This document shows, piece after piece, positions 24,780 through 32,850 of a stretch of DNA of 64,000 nt. A program made the translations under genes and the position numbers. The stretch is from SLRI01 sp964402505. Lineage in GTDB: Bacteria; Pseudomonadota; Alphaproteobacteria; Geminicoccales; Geminicoccaceae. The stretch lies in contig CAYOCP010000007.1 in the NCBI GenBank assembly GCA_964402505.1, positions 1 to 64,000 on the forward strand, in the 5' to 3' direction. Every line of letters starts with the position of its first letter. The stretch's first letter is position 1. The notes beneath the pieces are model-generated. The model did not search any database. It saw only the letters and a list, made by a program, of their open reading frames with translations, and was not told the origin of the DNA.

Positions 24780-25625
24780 ATGGCCATCGAGCCCATCGAG
24801 GCGCATCGCTGCCACGGCGGCGTCCAGGCCGTCTACCGCCACGCCTCCGCCACCACCCGGACGGACATGGAATTCTCCGTCTACCTGCCGCCGGCAGCCG
24901 AGAGCGGCCACCGCTGCCCGGTCCTCTGGTGGCTCTCGGGCCTCACCTGCACCTGGGAGAACGCCACCACCAAGGCCGGCTTCCAGGGGCCGGCCGCGAC
25001 CGACGGCCTTATCGTCGTCTGCCCGGACACGAGCCCGCGCGGCCTCGATCTGCCGGGCGAGCACGACGCCTACGACTTCGGCTCGGGCGCCGGCTTCTAC
25101 GTCGACGCGACGGTCGAGCCCTGGTCCGACCACTACCGCATGGCGAGCTACGTCACCGAGGAGCTGCAGGCGCTGGTGACCGCCGAGCTGCCCGTCGATT
25201 CCGCGCGACAGGGCATCGCCGGCCACTCGATGGGCGGCCACGGCGCCCTCATCCTGGCGCTGAAGAACCCGCAGCTCTACCGCTCCGTCTCGGCCTTCGC
25301 ACCGATCTCTTCGCCCATGCGCTGCCCCTGGGGCGAGAAGGCGCTCTCCGGCTATCTCGGGCCCGAGCGCGCGAGCTGGCGCGCCCACGACGCGACCGCG
25401 CTCATAGAGGACGGTGCCAGGGTCGACCGGATCCTCGTCGATCAGGGCCTCGGCGACAATTTCCTCGAAAGCCAGCTCAAGCCCGAGCTCTTGGAGGCCG
25501 CCTGTGCCGCCGCCGGCATCCCGCTCGAGCTGCGCCGCCAGCCCGATTACGACCATTCCTACTACTTCATGGCGAGCTTCATGGCCGACCATGTCGCCTG
25601 GCACCGACGGCTATTGGGCGATTGA
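24780..25625 (+). CDS. fghA: S-formylglutathione hydrolase
   Basis: 281 residues, an esterase D-type alpha/beta hydrolase. The nucleophile elbow is G-H-S-M-G-G-H-G; upstream are W-W-L-S-G-L-T-C-T-W-E-N, which forms the oxyanion region, and C-P-D-T-S-P-R-G; the C-terminal Y-D-H-S-Y-Y-F-M-A-S-F contains the catalytic His. It hydrolyses S-formylglutathione to formate and glutathione and completes formaldehyde detoxification with the adjacent dehydrogenase, with which it forms a tight two-gene operon. Confidence 0.96.
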   Translation: MAIEPIEAHRCHGGVQAVYRHASATTRTDMEFSVYLPPAAESGHRCPVLWWLSGLTCTWENATTKAGFQGPAATDGLIVVCPDTSPRGLDLPGEHDAYDFGSGAGFYVDATVEPWSDHYRMASYVTEELQALVTAELPVDSARQGIAGHSMGGHGALILALKNPQLYRSVSAFAPISSPMRCPWGEKALSGYLGPERASWRAHDATALIEDGARVDRILVDQGLGDNFLESQLKPELLEAACAAAGIPLELRRQPDYDHSYYFMASFMADHVAWHRRLLGD

Positions 25626-25632
25626 GGCTTGC

Positions 25633-25651
25633 GCCCGAGGCTCCCTCGGGC
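25633..25651 (+). other. Intergenic hairpin after fghA
   Basis: GCCCGAGG-CTC-CCTCGGGC is a perfect 8-bp stem with a 3-base loop starting 8 bases after the fghA stop. No T-run follows, so it may protect mRNA ends or attenuate rather than terminate. Confidence 0.35.
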
Positions 25652-25705
25652 ACACTGGCGGGGGATGAAGGAGCGCCTCGGGCGCAATCGATTGGGGAGC
25701 GAGAG

Positions 25706-26650
25706 ATGAAGACGCAACGTGGCCTGGTCACCCTGGCGGTCGGCCTCGGCCTCGCCGGCTTCGCCTGGAACGGGGCCGAGGCGCAGCAGGTCAAGCTGAT
25801 GACAGGGCCGCAGGGCGGCTCCTGGTACCCGCTCGGCGGCGCCATCGCCAATATCGCCGGCCAGAGCGGCATCAACGTCCAGGTCCTGCCGGGCGCCGGC
25901 ATCGCCAACGTCCTCGCCGTGGCGCAGGGCAAGGCCGACATGGGCTTCGCCAACTCGATCTCGACGGTCGACGCGGTCAACGGCCGGCCGCCCTTCGAGG
26001 CCCCGGCCGAGAACGTCTGCAATGTCGGCACCCTCTACCCGCAATACTTCCAGATCGTCGCCAACGCCGATTCCGGCATCGAGACCATGGCCGACGTCAA
26101 GGGCAAGTCGATCGCCGTCCAGCCCAAGGGCAACACCGCCGAGGCGATCGGCGCGCAGCTCCTCGATGTGCTGGGCCTCTCCTATGACGACATGAGCCAG
26201 GTGAGCTTCGTCTCCTACACCGACGCCGTGTCGCTGATGAAGGACAACAACGCCCAGCTCTTCATGCTCGGCACGATGGTGCCGGCATCGGCCGTGATGG
26301 ATCTCGCATCGGCTCGCGACATCCGGCTCATCGAGCTCTCCGATGACACCTTCGAGGCCATGCGCGAGCTCAACCCGGGCTACGCCCGGCTCACCATCCC
26401 GGCCGGCAGCTATCCGGGCCAGGACGAGGATGTCGACGTGATCGGCTACGCCACCCACGTCATCGCCCGCTGCGACCTCGATCCGGAAATCGTCCAGACC
26501 ATCCTCCAAGGCATGGTCGACAACAAGGCGGACCTCGTCTCGATCGTCAAGGCCATGGACAAGACCTCCCTCGAGGTCATGGCTTCCGATACCGGCGTGC
26601 CGATGCACGAGGGGGCCGCCCGCTTCTACGAGGAGCACGGGGCGCTCTAG
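25706..26650 (+). CDS. TAXI-family TRAP transporter solute-binding protein
   Basis: 314 residues from the ATG at 25706 (GGGGAGCGAGAG upstream). A Sec signal peptide (L-V-T-L-A-V-G-L-G-L-A-G-F, cleavage near G-A-E-A-Q) is followed at once by V-K-L-M-T-G-P-Q-G-G-S-W-Y-P-L-G-G, the defining opening of TAXI binding proteins. The V-L-P-G-A-G-I-A-N-V segment and K-A-D-M-G-F-A-N-S are conserved. It delivers an organic acid to the fused membrane subunit encoded just downstream; known TAXI ligands include glutamate-like acids, but the ligand here is not evident. Confidence 0.94.
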   Translation: MKTQRGLVTLAVGLGLAGFAWNGAEAQQVKLMTGPQGGSWYPLGGAIANIAGQSGINVQVLPGAGIANVLAVAQGKADMGFANSISTVDAVNGRPPFEAPAENVCNVGTLYPQYFQIVANADSGIETMADVKGKSIAVQPKGNTAEAIGAQLLDVLGLSYDDMSQVSFVSYTDAVSLMKDNNAQLFMLGTMVPASAVMDLASARDIRLIELSDDTFEAMRELNPGYARLTIPAGSYPGQDEDVDVIGYATHVIARCDLDPEIVQTILQGMVDNKADLVSIVKAMDKTSLEVMASDTGVPMHEGAARFYEEHGAL

Positions 26651-26684
26651 AAGGACGCGACCGGGAAGCGACCTCGCTCGAGGC

Positions 26685-28568
26685 ATGCCAGCCATGCGGC
26701 TGTCGCCACGGATCACGCGCCTCTCGATCACCGTGATCGGCGTGGCGATGTCGCTCTTCCACCTCTACGTCGCCTTCGTCGGGCCGCCCGACGCCTATGT
26801 CATGCGCGGCCTGCACCTCGCCTTCGTGCTGGCGCTCGCCTTCCTGACCATGCCCGGCTGGCGCGGCACCGCCGGCGAGCCGGGCATCCTCGATCTCGCC
26901 CTTCTCGTCGTGGCGGTCGCGGCAGCGCTCTATCCCACCTGGAACCTGAACTACATCGTCAACCGGATGTACTATGTCGACGACCCTCTCTTCTGGGACT
27001 ACGTCTTCGGCATCGCTCTCGTCCTGCTCGTCATGGAGGCGACCCGGCGCGCCACCGGCTGGGCGCTGACCGCCACGGCCGGCCTTTTCGTGCTCTACGG
27101 GCTCACCTGGGGCAACCAGTCGGTCGGCATCATGCTCGACCAGCTCTATCTGACGACCGAAGGCATCTTCGGCATCCCGATCTACGTCTCCGCCACCTAC
27201 GTGATGCTCTTCATCCTCTTCGGCGCCTTCGTCGAGCGCTCCGGCGCCGGCCAGCTCTTCATGGACTTCGCGCTCGCCCTCGCCGGCCACACCTCGGGCG
27301 GGCCGGCCAAGGTGGCGATCATCACGAGCTCGCTCTTCGGCACGGTTTCCGGCAGCGCCGTCGCCAACGTCATGACCACCGGCACGTTCACCATTCCGCT
27401 GATGCGGCGCTCGGGCTACCGCCCCGCCTTCGCCGGTGCCGTCGAGGCCGTGGCCTCGACCGGCGGCCAACTCATGCCACCCATCATGGGGGCCGCCGCC
27501 TTCGTCATGGCCGAATTCCTGGGCACCAGCTACCTCACCGTGGCGGCTCTGGCGCTCCTGCCGGCGCTGCTCTACTACATCGCGGTTTTCATGGCGGTGC
27601 ATTTCGAGGCGCGCCGCACCGGCCTCGTCGGCCTGCCGCGTGCCGACCTGCCGCGCCTGAAGGCGGTCCTGCTCGAGCGCGGCCACCTCTTCCTGCCGCT
27701 CGCCGTCATCATCGCCGTGCTGCTCGCCGGCTACAGTGCCGCCTACGCCGCGCTTTGCGGCATCGTCTCGGTGGTGCCGGCCACCTGGCTCAGGGCGACG
27801 ACGCGGCGCACCTTCACGCTGCCCGTGCTGATCGAGACGCTCGAGGCCGGCGCCCGCAACACCGTCGTCGTGGCACTCGCCTGCGCCTGCGCCGGCATCG
27901 TCATCGGCACCATCACGCTCACCGGCCTCGGCCTCGCCTTCACCAATATCGTCCTCGCCCTGGCCCAGAACACGCTCCTGGCGGCGCTGGTGCTCACCAT
28001 GGCCGCCGGCATCGTGCTCGGCATGGGGCTGCCGACCACCCCGGCCTACATCGTCCAGGTGGCACTGCTCGTCCCGGCCCTGGTCAAGCTCGGCGTCGAG
28101 GTCGAGGCGGCGCATCTCTTCGTCCTCTACTTTGCCGTGCTCTCGGCCATCACCCCGCCCGTCGCCATGGCCGTCTACGCCGCCAACGCGATCAGCCGCG
28201 CCGGGCTCATGGAAAGCTCCTGGGCGGCGATCAAGCTCGGGCTCACCGGCTACATCATCCCCTTCATGTTCGTCTTCGGCCCGTCCCTGCTGCTGATCGG
28301 CGACTGGCAGCGGATTGCCCTGACGGCGGTCACCGCCACGATCGGCGTCACCTGCCTCGCCGCGGCCCTGCACCAGCACTTCTTCTTCGGCCCCGCCCGG
28401 CTCTGGGAGCGGGGCCTGCTCCTCGCCGCCGCCGTCGTCCTGATCAAGCCCGGACTCATGACCGACATCATGGGCTTTGCCCTCGTGGCCCTCGCCGTGG
28501 CGAGCCAGCTTCTCGTCAGGCCGGCATCCGCCGTCCCCGCACCGACCGAGCGCAACGCCGGCGAGTAA
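26685..28568 (+). CDS. TRAP transporter fused 4TM/12TM permease (TAXI type)
   Basis: 627 residues, very hydrophobic, with about 16-18 predicted membrane helices, the length of the fused DctQ-DctM proteins that accompany TAXI binding proteins. Conserved segments include F-G-T-V-S-G-S-A-V-A-N-V-M-T-T-G, Q-L-M-P-P-I-M-G-A-A-A-F, G-M-G-L-P-T-T-P-A-Y-I and I-T-P-P-V-A-M-A-V-Y-A-A. It is driven by a cation gradient and lies 34 bases after its binding protein. The start may be 26685 or the ATG at 26694. Confidence 0.93.
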   Translation: MPAMRLSPRITRLSITVIGVAMSLFHLYVAFVGPPDAYVMRGLHLAFVLALAFLTMPGWRGTAGEPGILDLALLVVAVAAALYPTWNLNYIVNRMYYVDDPLFWDYVFGIALVLLVMEATRRATGWALTATAGLFVLYGLTWGNQSVGIMLDQLYLTTEGIFGIPIYVSATYVMLFILFGAFVERSGAGQLFMDFALALAGHTSGGPAKVAIITSSLFGTVSGSAVANVMTTGTFTIPLMRRSGYRPAFAGAVEAVASTGGQLMPPIMGAAAFVMAEFLGTSYLTVAALALLPALLYYIAVFMAVHFEARRTGLVGLPRADLPRLKAVLLERGHLFLPLAVIIAVLLAGYSAAYAALCGIVSVVPATWLRATTRRTFTLPVLIETLEAGARNTVVVALACACAGIVIGTITLTGLGLAFTNIVLALAQNTLLAALVLTMAAGIVLGMGLPTTPAYIVQVALLVPALVKLGVEVEAAHLFVLYFAVLSAITPPVAMAVYAANAISRAGLMESSWAAIKLGLTGYIIPFMFVFGPSLLLIGDWQRIALTAVTATIGVTCLAAALHQHFFFGPARLWERGLLLAAAVVLIKPGLMTDIMGFALVALAVASQLLVRPASAVPAPTERNAGE

Positions 28569-28580
28569 GCGGCTTGTGGA

Positions 28581-29804
28581 TCAGCGCCGCGCTCGAGGCG
28601 CCGGCGCCGCAGGCCGCGCCTTGATGGCGGGCCGGGTCAGGACCGGCCAATAGACGATCGCGAAGCCACCGAAGGCCAGAATCCAGGCCGTTCCCGCCAG
28701 GTGCAGGAGGCCCGGCATCTCGAGCGAGGTGCCGGCCAGGATGCGCGAAAGGGCCGCCACCAAGAGCGCGCCATAGACGGCGGTGGTCAGCCCGTCGGCG
28801 GTCAGCGGCCGGCCGGAATGGCCGAGGCTCGCCCGGGTCATGACGGCCAGGGTCATGAGCCCGACGCCGCCCGCGAGCCAGGCGTGGATCGCCGCCACCC
28901 GCATGACGGCAGCGGGCAGGAGATGCGCCAACAGGACCAGGAGGAAGCCCAGCGGCACGAAGGCATAGGCGACGTGCAGGACGAGGAGCAGGGGCTCGGG
29001 CGTGCTGCGATGGCCGGCCCAGCGGCCGAGGCGGAGGATGTGGAGGATGCCGGCGATTCCGGCGAGCCAGGCCGTGAGCCAGAGCTCCGGTGCCGCCACC
29101 CAGAGGGCGAAGGCCACGCCGGCGGCGGCGAGGCAGATCTGGTCGAAGCGGCCGAACGAGGCCGGCAGCCGGCCCGGACCGCGCTTGACCAGCCAGTTGC
29201 GGGTGAAGCTCGGAATGATGCGTCCGCCGATCAGCATGATCAGCATCATGATCGCCATGATGCCGATCCTGGTGCCGTAATAGGCGGCGCCGGTCCGCGC
29301 CGCCTCGAGATGGAAGAGCGCGTTGCCGATGAAGAGCAGGCCGACCAGCATGAGCACGGGCAGGTTGCGCTTGTTGCGGCCGGCCAGGAGCTCCCTCAGG
29401 ATCACGGCGAAGACCGCCCCCAGAAAGGCGAGATCGACGAGGGCGGTCGGGTACGGGCCCAGGACACCGCCGAAGAGCACGGCCAGGCGGCCGGCGAGCC
29501 AGATGAGAACCAGCCAGAGCAAAGGCGTGCCGGTGACCGGCAGCCGCCCCGTCCAGTTGGGCACGGCGGTCAGCAGGAAACCGGTGACGGTGGCCGGAAC
29601 GAAGCCGTAGAGCAGGGAATGGACGTGCCAGTCGACCGGTGCGAGACCGATCGGCGGGTCGAAGCTGCCGGTCAGCATCATCAGCCAGAGCAGCATCGCC
29701 AAGGCCGACCAGAGGCCGGCGGCGAGGAAGAACGGGCGAAAGCCGAGGCCGAGCACCGCTGGTCCCTGGTGCGCGCGGATTCGCTCGGCGGTCGTGGCAC
29801 TCAT
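28581..29804 (-). CDS. nnrS: NnrS family heme/copper-containing membrane protein
   Basis: 407 residues with about 12 predicted membrane helices. The opening G-L-G-F-R-P-F-F-L-A-A-G, W-H-V-H-S-L-L-Y-G-F-V-P-A-T-V-T-G-F and V-P-N-W-T-G-R are signature segments of NnrS, where the His residues are candidate metal or heme ligands. The family protects respiratory enzymes against nitric oxide and nitrosative damage, by an unclear mechanism. It is divergent from an NsrR-type gene across a palindromic operator, fitting NO-induced expression. Confidence 0.92.
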   Translation of the reverse strand: MSATTAERIRAHQGPAVLGLGFRPFFLAAGLWSALAMLLWLMMLTGSFDPPIGLAPVDWHVHSLLYGFVPATVTGFLLTAVPNWTGRLPVTGTPLLWLVLIWLAGRLAVLFGGVLGPYPTALVDLAFLGAVFAVILRELLAGRNKRNLPVLMLVGLLFIGNALFHLEAARTGAAYYGTRIGIMAIMMLIMLIGGRIIPSFTRNWLVKRGPGRLPASFGRFDQICLAAAGVAFALWVAAPELWLTAWLAGIAGILHILRLGRWAGHRSTPEPLLLVLHVAYAFVPLGFLLVLLAHLLPAAVMRVAAIHAWLAGGVGLMTLAVMTRASLGHSGRPLTADGLTTAVYGALLVAALSRILAGTSLEMPGLLHLAGTAWILAFGGFAIVYWPVLTRPAIKARPAAPAPRARR

Positions 29805-29878
29805 GCGTGGTCCCCGAGTTTGCGGAAAGTGCGGAAAGTGACGGTCGGGATTGCGGAGCGCACTCCACTTCCTTTAAA

Positions 29879-29895
29879 CGGTATTTTCAATACCG
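29879..29895. promoter_or_regulatory. Palindromic operator between nnrS and nsrR
   Basis: CGGTATT-TTC-AATACCG has perfect 7-bp arms and a 3-base centre. It lies 19 bases before the Rrf2-family gene and 75 bases before nnrS, in the divergent promoter region. Size and AT-rich core resemble Rrf2/NsrR sites, so binding by the adjacent regulator is the natural guess. Confidence 0.55.
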
Positions 29896-29913
29896 ATTTG
29901 CCACGGAGCGGCG

Positions 29914-30342
29914 ATGCGTCTCACTGCCTTCACCGATTTCGGCCTGCGGGTCCTCATGCGGCTCGCCGGAGCGCCGGACCGTGTGGTGACCACGGAGGCG
30001 CTGGCCGGAGAGCTCGCCGTCTCCCGCCACCATCTGACCAAGGTGGTCCGGGCACTGGCCGCTGCCGGCTACGTCAGCACAACCCGGGGTGCCGGTGGCG
30101 GGTTCCGACTGGCCCGCCCGGCCGAAGCCATCACGATTGGCGCCGTGGTCCGCCAGCTCGAGGGGCGCCGCGCGCTGGTCGAGTGCTTCCGCGAGGATGG
30201 CGGCGCCTGCTCGCTCGCCCCGTGCTGCCGGCTCAGGGGCCATCTGGCGCGTGCCAGGGAGGTCTTCGTCGCCGAGCTCGAGCAGGTGACCATCGCCGAT
30301 TGCGCCTGGCCGTCGGTCCTGGACGTGGCCAGGGCCTCATGA
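29914..30342 (+). CDS. nsrR: Rrf2 family NO-responsive regulator (NsrR-like)
   Basis: 142 residues. The N-terminal winged HTH (M-R-L-T-A-F-T-D-F-G-L-R-V-L, then V-S-R-H-H-L-T-K-V-V, then R-G-A-G-G-G-F-R-L) is diagnostic of the Rrf2 family and closest to NsrR. Cysteines at 91, 99 and 104 (an extra one at 105) match the NsrR [4Fe-4S] ligand spacing. NO destroys the cluster and relieves repression of NO-detoxification genes. It is divergent from nnrS, overlaps the NnrU gene by 3 bases (ATGA) and has a palindromic site just upstream. Confidence 0.92.
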   Translation: MRLTAFTDFGLRVLMRLAGAPDRVVTTEALAGELAVSRHHLTKVVRALAAAGYVSTTRGAGGGFRLARPAEAITIGAVVRQLEGRRALVECFREDGGACSLAPCCRLRGHLARAREVFVAELEQVTIADCAWPSVLDVARAS

Positions 30343-31025
30343 CGGGCTGGCTGGAATACGGTCTGGCGATCCTCGTCTTCGTTGCCGCCCACGCCGTCCC
30401 GCCGCGCACCGGCATCCGCGCCCGCCTGACCGGCCTGCTAGGCGAGCGGGGCTATCTCGTGGTCTATTCCCTGATCTCGCTCCTGCTCTTCTACTGGCTG
30501 ATCCTGGCCGCCGGCAGGGCGCCCTACGTGTCGCTCTGGAGCCAGGCCCGCTGGCAGCTCTGGGTCCCCAACATCGTGATGCCGGTGGCCCTTCTCATCG
30601 CCACCTGCGGAACGGCCGTGGCCAACCCGTTCTCGCTCGGCGGCAGCAGCCGGCTCGTCTTCGATCCGGACCGTCCGGGCATAACGGCACTCACCCGCCA
30701 CCCCCTGCTGCTCGCCATGGTGCTCTGGGCCGCTGCCCACATCGTGCCCAACGGCGATCTCGCCCATCTCGTCCTCTTCGGCGGCCTCGGCACCCTTGCC
30801 GCCTTCGGCATGGTGCTGTTCGATCGCCGCCATCGGCAGCGGTGGGGCGAGGCGCGCTGGTTCGCCCTCGCGCGACGCACCGCCTTCCTCCCCGGCAGCA
30901 CCCCCCTGCCGCCCCTGGCCCAAATCTTCCCCCCGCGCCGCGTCCTGCTCGCCCTCCTCATCTGGGTCGCCGTGATCCTCGTCCACCCGACCCTCTTCGG
31001 CGTCTCGCCGCTGCCCGTTCTCTGA
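30339..31025 (+). CDS. nnrU: NnrU family membrane protein
   Basis: 228 residues from the ATG at 30339, which overlaps the NsrR stop. About five to six membrane helices are visible. H-A-V-P-P-R near residue 18, the L-S-L-L-L-F-Y-W-L-I segment, S-S-R-L-V-F-D, T-R-H-P-L-L-L-A-M-V-L-W-A-A-A-H and the final hydrophobic stretch fit the NnrU family (NO-reductase-associated, related to isoprenylcysteine carboxyl methyltransferase-like membrane proteins). The role is unclear; in denitrifiers it accompanies NO-metabolism genes, as here. A longer frame through NsrR was rejected. Confidence 0.9.
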   Translation: MTGWLEYGLAILVFVAAHAVPPRTGIRARLTGLLGERGYLVVYSLISLLLFYWLILAAGRAPYVSLWSQARWQLWVPNIVMPVALLIATCGTAVANPFSLGGSSRLVFDPDRPGITALTRHPLLLAMVLWAAAHIVPNGDLAHLVLFGGLGTLAAFGMVLFDRRHRQRWGEARWFALARRTAFLPGSTPLPPLAQIFPPRRVLLALLIWVAVILVHPTLFGVSPLPVL

Positions 31026-31396
31026 CGTGGAAGTGCGGGGCCGCGATGTTTGGTGACAATCCCGCCATGCTGGGCCGAGCGACCAAACGGCTGGGGATTA
31101 GGGGTTTTCTCAACAGATAAACTTTGGCTTATATTGGTTGATTTAATCGAACATAAAAATACCTTTTGTATCAATAACTTAAATCACAACCATGCATCGA
31201 AATCAATTTCGATCAATCAGAAATCATTCAATAATCTATTGATTTTAAAAGCAATTTCATCATGAAGTAAAGGCAAACTTAGTGCAAATGATTATCCACC
31301 GCAACCTTTCCTTAACTGCAATAATGTATTGACAACGTAATGCCGGAGTCCTCATATAAAGCCATCTATATGCGATACCGAAAGCGAGCGAACACC
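31026..31396. other. AT-rich intergenic stretch ahead of the TacAT pair
   Basis: This 370-base gap is far richer in A and T than the surrounding DNA, with runs of A/T between about 31085 and 31340. It holds a perfect inverted repeat, ATCGAAAT-CA-ATTTCGAT at 31196-31213, and a promoter-like TTGACA at 31329-31334 close to the antitoxin gene. No coding frame in it looks real. The base composition suggests imported DNA. Confidence 0.6.
31329..31372 (+). promoter_or_regulatory. Promoter/operator region of the TacAT-type pair
   Basis: A consensus -35 (TTGACA, 31329-31334) is followed by a CATATA-N8-TATATG inverted repeat (31353-31372) whose first arm sits near the expected -10. Ribbon-helix-helix antitoxins of the DUF1778 type usually repress their own promoter by binding such repeats. 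Confidence 0.5.
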
Positions 31397-31681
31397 ATGT
31401 CTGCCCTTTTTTCGCCTCGAGAAGAAAGACGTTCCATGACGTTTCGGTTCCCCGCAGCCGCGATCGAGCTCATCGATCGGGCCACTTCGCTCGTGCACAA
31501 GGACCGGACTGCGTTCATCGTTGAAGCCGCCTCCGAGCGAGCGAGTGAGGTTTTGCTCGATCGAGCTGTCTTTTCCTTGTCGGAACCCGCCTATGACGCT
31601 TTTGTAGCGGCTCTGGATAATCCTCCGGAGCCGAGCACGTGCCTCAAAGCGATCGCGGCCAGGAAGCCCGCCTGGGAGTAG
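31397..31681 (+). CDS. DUF1778 antitoxin (TacA-like)
   Basis: 94 residues from the ATG at 31397. A ribbon-helix-helix N-terminus is visible (M-T-F-R-F-P-A-A-A-I-E-L-I-D-R-A), followed by K-D-R-T-A-F-I-V-E-A-A, L-L-D-R-A-V-F-S-L-S and the C-terminal Pro-rich tail P-P-E-P, all features of DUF1778 antitoxins that inhibit GNAT toxins. The gene overlaps the toxin gene by 43 bases. Codon choice is less GC-biased than in neighbouring genes. A frame extended to 31340 lies across the promoter and was rejected. Confidence 0.87.
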   Translation: MSALFSPREERRSMTFRFPAAAIELIDRATSLVHKDRTAFIVEAASERASEVLLDRAVFSLSEPAYDAFVAALDNPPEPSTCLKAIAARKPAWE

Positions 31682-32184
31682 CAAGTCCGCTTTCTGCCCC
31701 GCAGGCACTGTCCGAAGCAGGTCCTGTCGTGCTTTCCGGTTTCGATTGTGGCGAGCCATCCTTGAACAAATGGCTCGCCAGGCGCGCAAGAAAATCCGAT
31801 GGCCTGAGCTCGCGAACATATGTGGTTGTCAACTCTGGCAATGTCGCCGCATATTACTGCTTGAGTGCCGGAAGTGTGGACAGACGTCCTTTCCCGTCTC
31901 GAATCAAACGTAATATGCCTGATCCGATACCGGTCATAGTTCTTGGAAGGCTTGCCGTAGACAAGAGATTTCAGAATCGCGGATTGGGTACAGACATCCT
32001 TCGCCATTCCCTGATTCAGGCGATAAGCGCCTCAGACATAATCGGCTTTCGGGCAATGTTGATCCATTCCTTGAACGAGAAGGTGCGAGATTACTATGAA
32101 GGTCTTGGTTTTTCCCGTTTAAGTGAACCCGATCTGACGGTCTATATGCCGATCGAAACGATACGCGCGGCTTTCGCCACGTAA
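31639..32184 (+). CDS. GNAT family acetyltransferase toxin (TacT-like)
   Basis: 181 residues from a GTG at 31639 that lies inside the antitoxin gene. The acetyl-CoA-binding motif A is L-G-R-L-A-V-D-K-R-F-Q-N-R-G-L-G (residues about 101-116), matching the conserved L-A-V-x-x-x-x-Q-x-x-G-L-G of TacT. C-terminal Y-Y-E-G-L-G-F also fits. TacT-type toxins acetylate the amino group of aminoacyl-tRNA and stop translation. Base composition is low in GC relative to the region, consistent with recent acquisition. Confidence 0.9.
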   Translation: MPQSDRGQEARLGVASPLSAPQALSEAGPVVLSGFDCGEPSLNKWLARRARKSDGLSSRTYVVVNSGNVAAYYCLSAGSVDRRPFPSRIKRNMPDPIPVIVLGRLAVDKRFQNRGLGTDILRHSLIQAISASDIIGFRAMLIHSLNEKVRDYYEGLGFSRLSEPDLTVYMPIETIRAAFAT

Positions 32185-32190
32185 CGCCGA

Positions 32191-32219
32191 CCCTGGGGCG
32201 GTCATCGCCGCCGCCAGGG
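32191..32219. terminator. Bidirectional hairpin between the TacT-like gene and the carbonic anhydrase gene
   Basis: CCCTGG-GGCGG pairs with CCGCC-g-CCAGGG (one bulged base) around a 6-base loop. It separates two convergent genes. There is no T-run, so factor-dependent or bidirectional termination is a guess. Confidence 0.35.
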
Positions 32220-32226
32220 GACGGTA

Positions 32227-32850
32227 TCAGGTGCTGGAAGCGGTTCCCTGGCCCTGGGGCGGGGCCCGCAGGGTCACGTCGAGGTTGCGCAGGAGGCCGT
32301 CGGCGAGGCCGTAGATCCAGCCGTGGATGGCGAGTGGCTGGCCCTGCGCCCAGGCGTCGCGGACGATGGTCGTGGCGGCCACGTCCTGCACGCGGTCCTG
32401 GACGTTGAGCTCGCAGAGCGCGTTGATCCGGTCGTCGAGGCTGCGGATCGCGTCGATCCTCGGCGCGTTCCGCCGGTAGGTGCCGCGCACCGGCTCCAGC
32501 CAGTGGTCGACGATGCCGTTGCGCTCGTCGAGCATCACGGCGCGCACGCCACCGCAGCCGTAATGGCCGCAGACGATGACGTGCTCCACCTTGAGCACCG
32601 TCACGGCGAAGGAGAGCACGGAGAGGAAATTGATGTCCGAGGGCGGCGCCAGGTTGGCGACGTTGCGATGGACGAAGAGCTCGCCCGGGTCGAGCCCGAC
32701 GATCTCGTTGGCCGGCACCCGGCTGTCGGCGCAGCCGATCCAGAGATATTCGGGGCGCTGCTGCCGGGCCAGCCGCGGGAAGAAATCGGGATCGCGCTCC
32801 TGGCGGGCGATCGACCAAGCGCGGTTGTTGCGGAAGAGGTCGTCGATCAT
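32227..32850 (-). CDS. can: Beta-class carbonic anhydrase
   Basis: 207 residues. The zinc ligands are C40 (W-I-G-C-A-D-S-R), H96 and C99 (C-G-H-Y-G-C-G-G), with the D42-R44 dyad; V-H-R-N-V-A-N is also a family hallmark. The enzyme interconverts CO2 and bicarbonate. It overlaps the hemerythrin gene by 4 bases (ATGA), so it is the last gene of the nar operon as read here. Its role with nitrate respiration, for example pH or bicarbonate supply under low oxygen, is inferred. Confidence 0.95.
   Translation of the reverse strand: MIDDLFRNNRAWSIARQERDPDFFPRLARQQRPEYLWIGCADSRVPANEIVGLDPGELFVHRNVANLAPPSDINFLSVLSFAVTVLKVEHVIVCGHYGCGGVRAVMLDERNGIVDHWLEPVRGTYRRNAPRIDAIRSLDDRINALCELNVQDRVQDVAATTIVRDAWAQGQPLAIHGWIYGLADGLLRNLDVTLRAPPQGQGTASST

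Noticed and set aside
28701..30341. A long plus-strand frame running into nnrU
   Set aside because: It is antisense to nnrS and out of frame across nsrR. NnrU has its own ATG at 30339 coupled to the nsrR stop, and the protein before it shows no family features.
31026..31396. CRISPR array, attachment site or IS end in the AT-rich stretch
   Set aside because: No regularly spaced repeats, no integrase or transposase gene, no tRNA, and no matching terminal repeats were seen.
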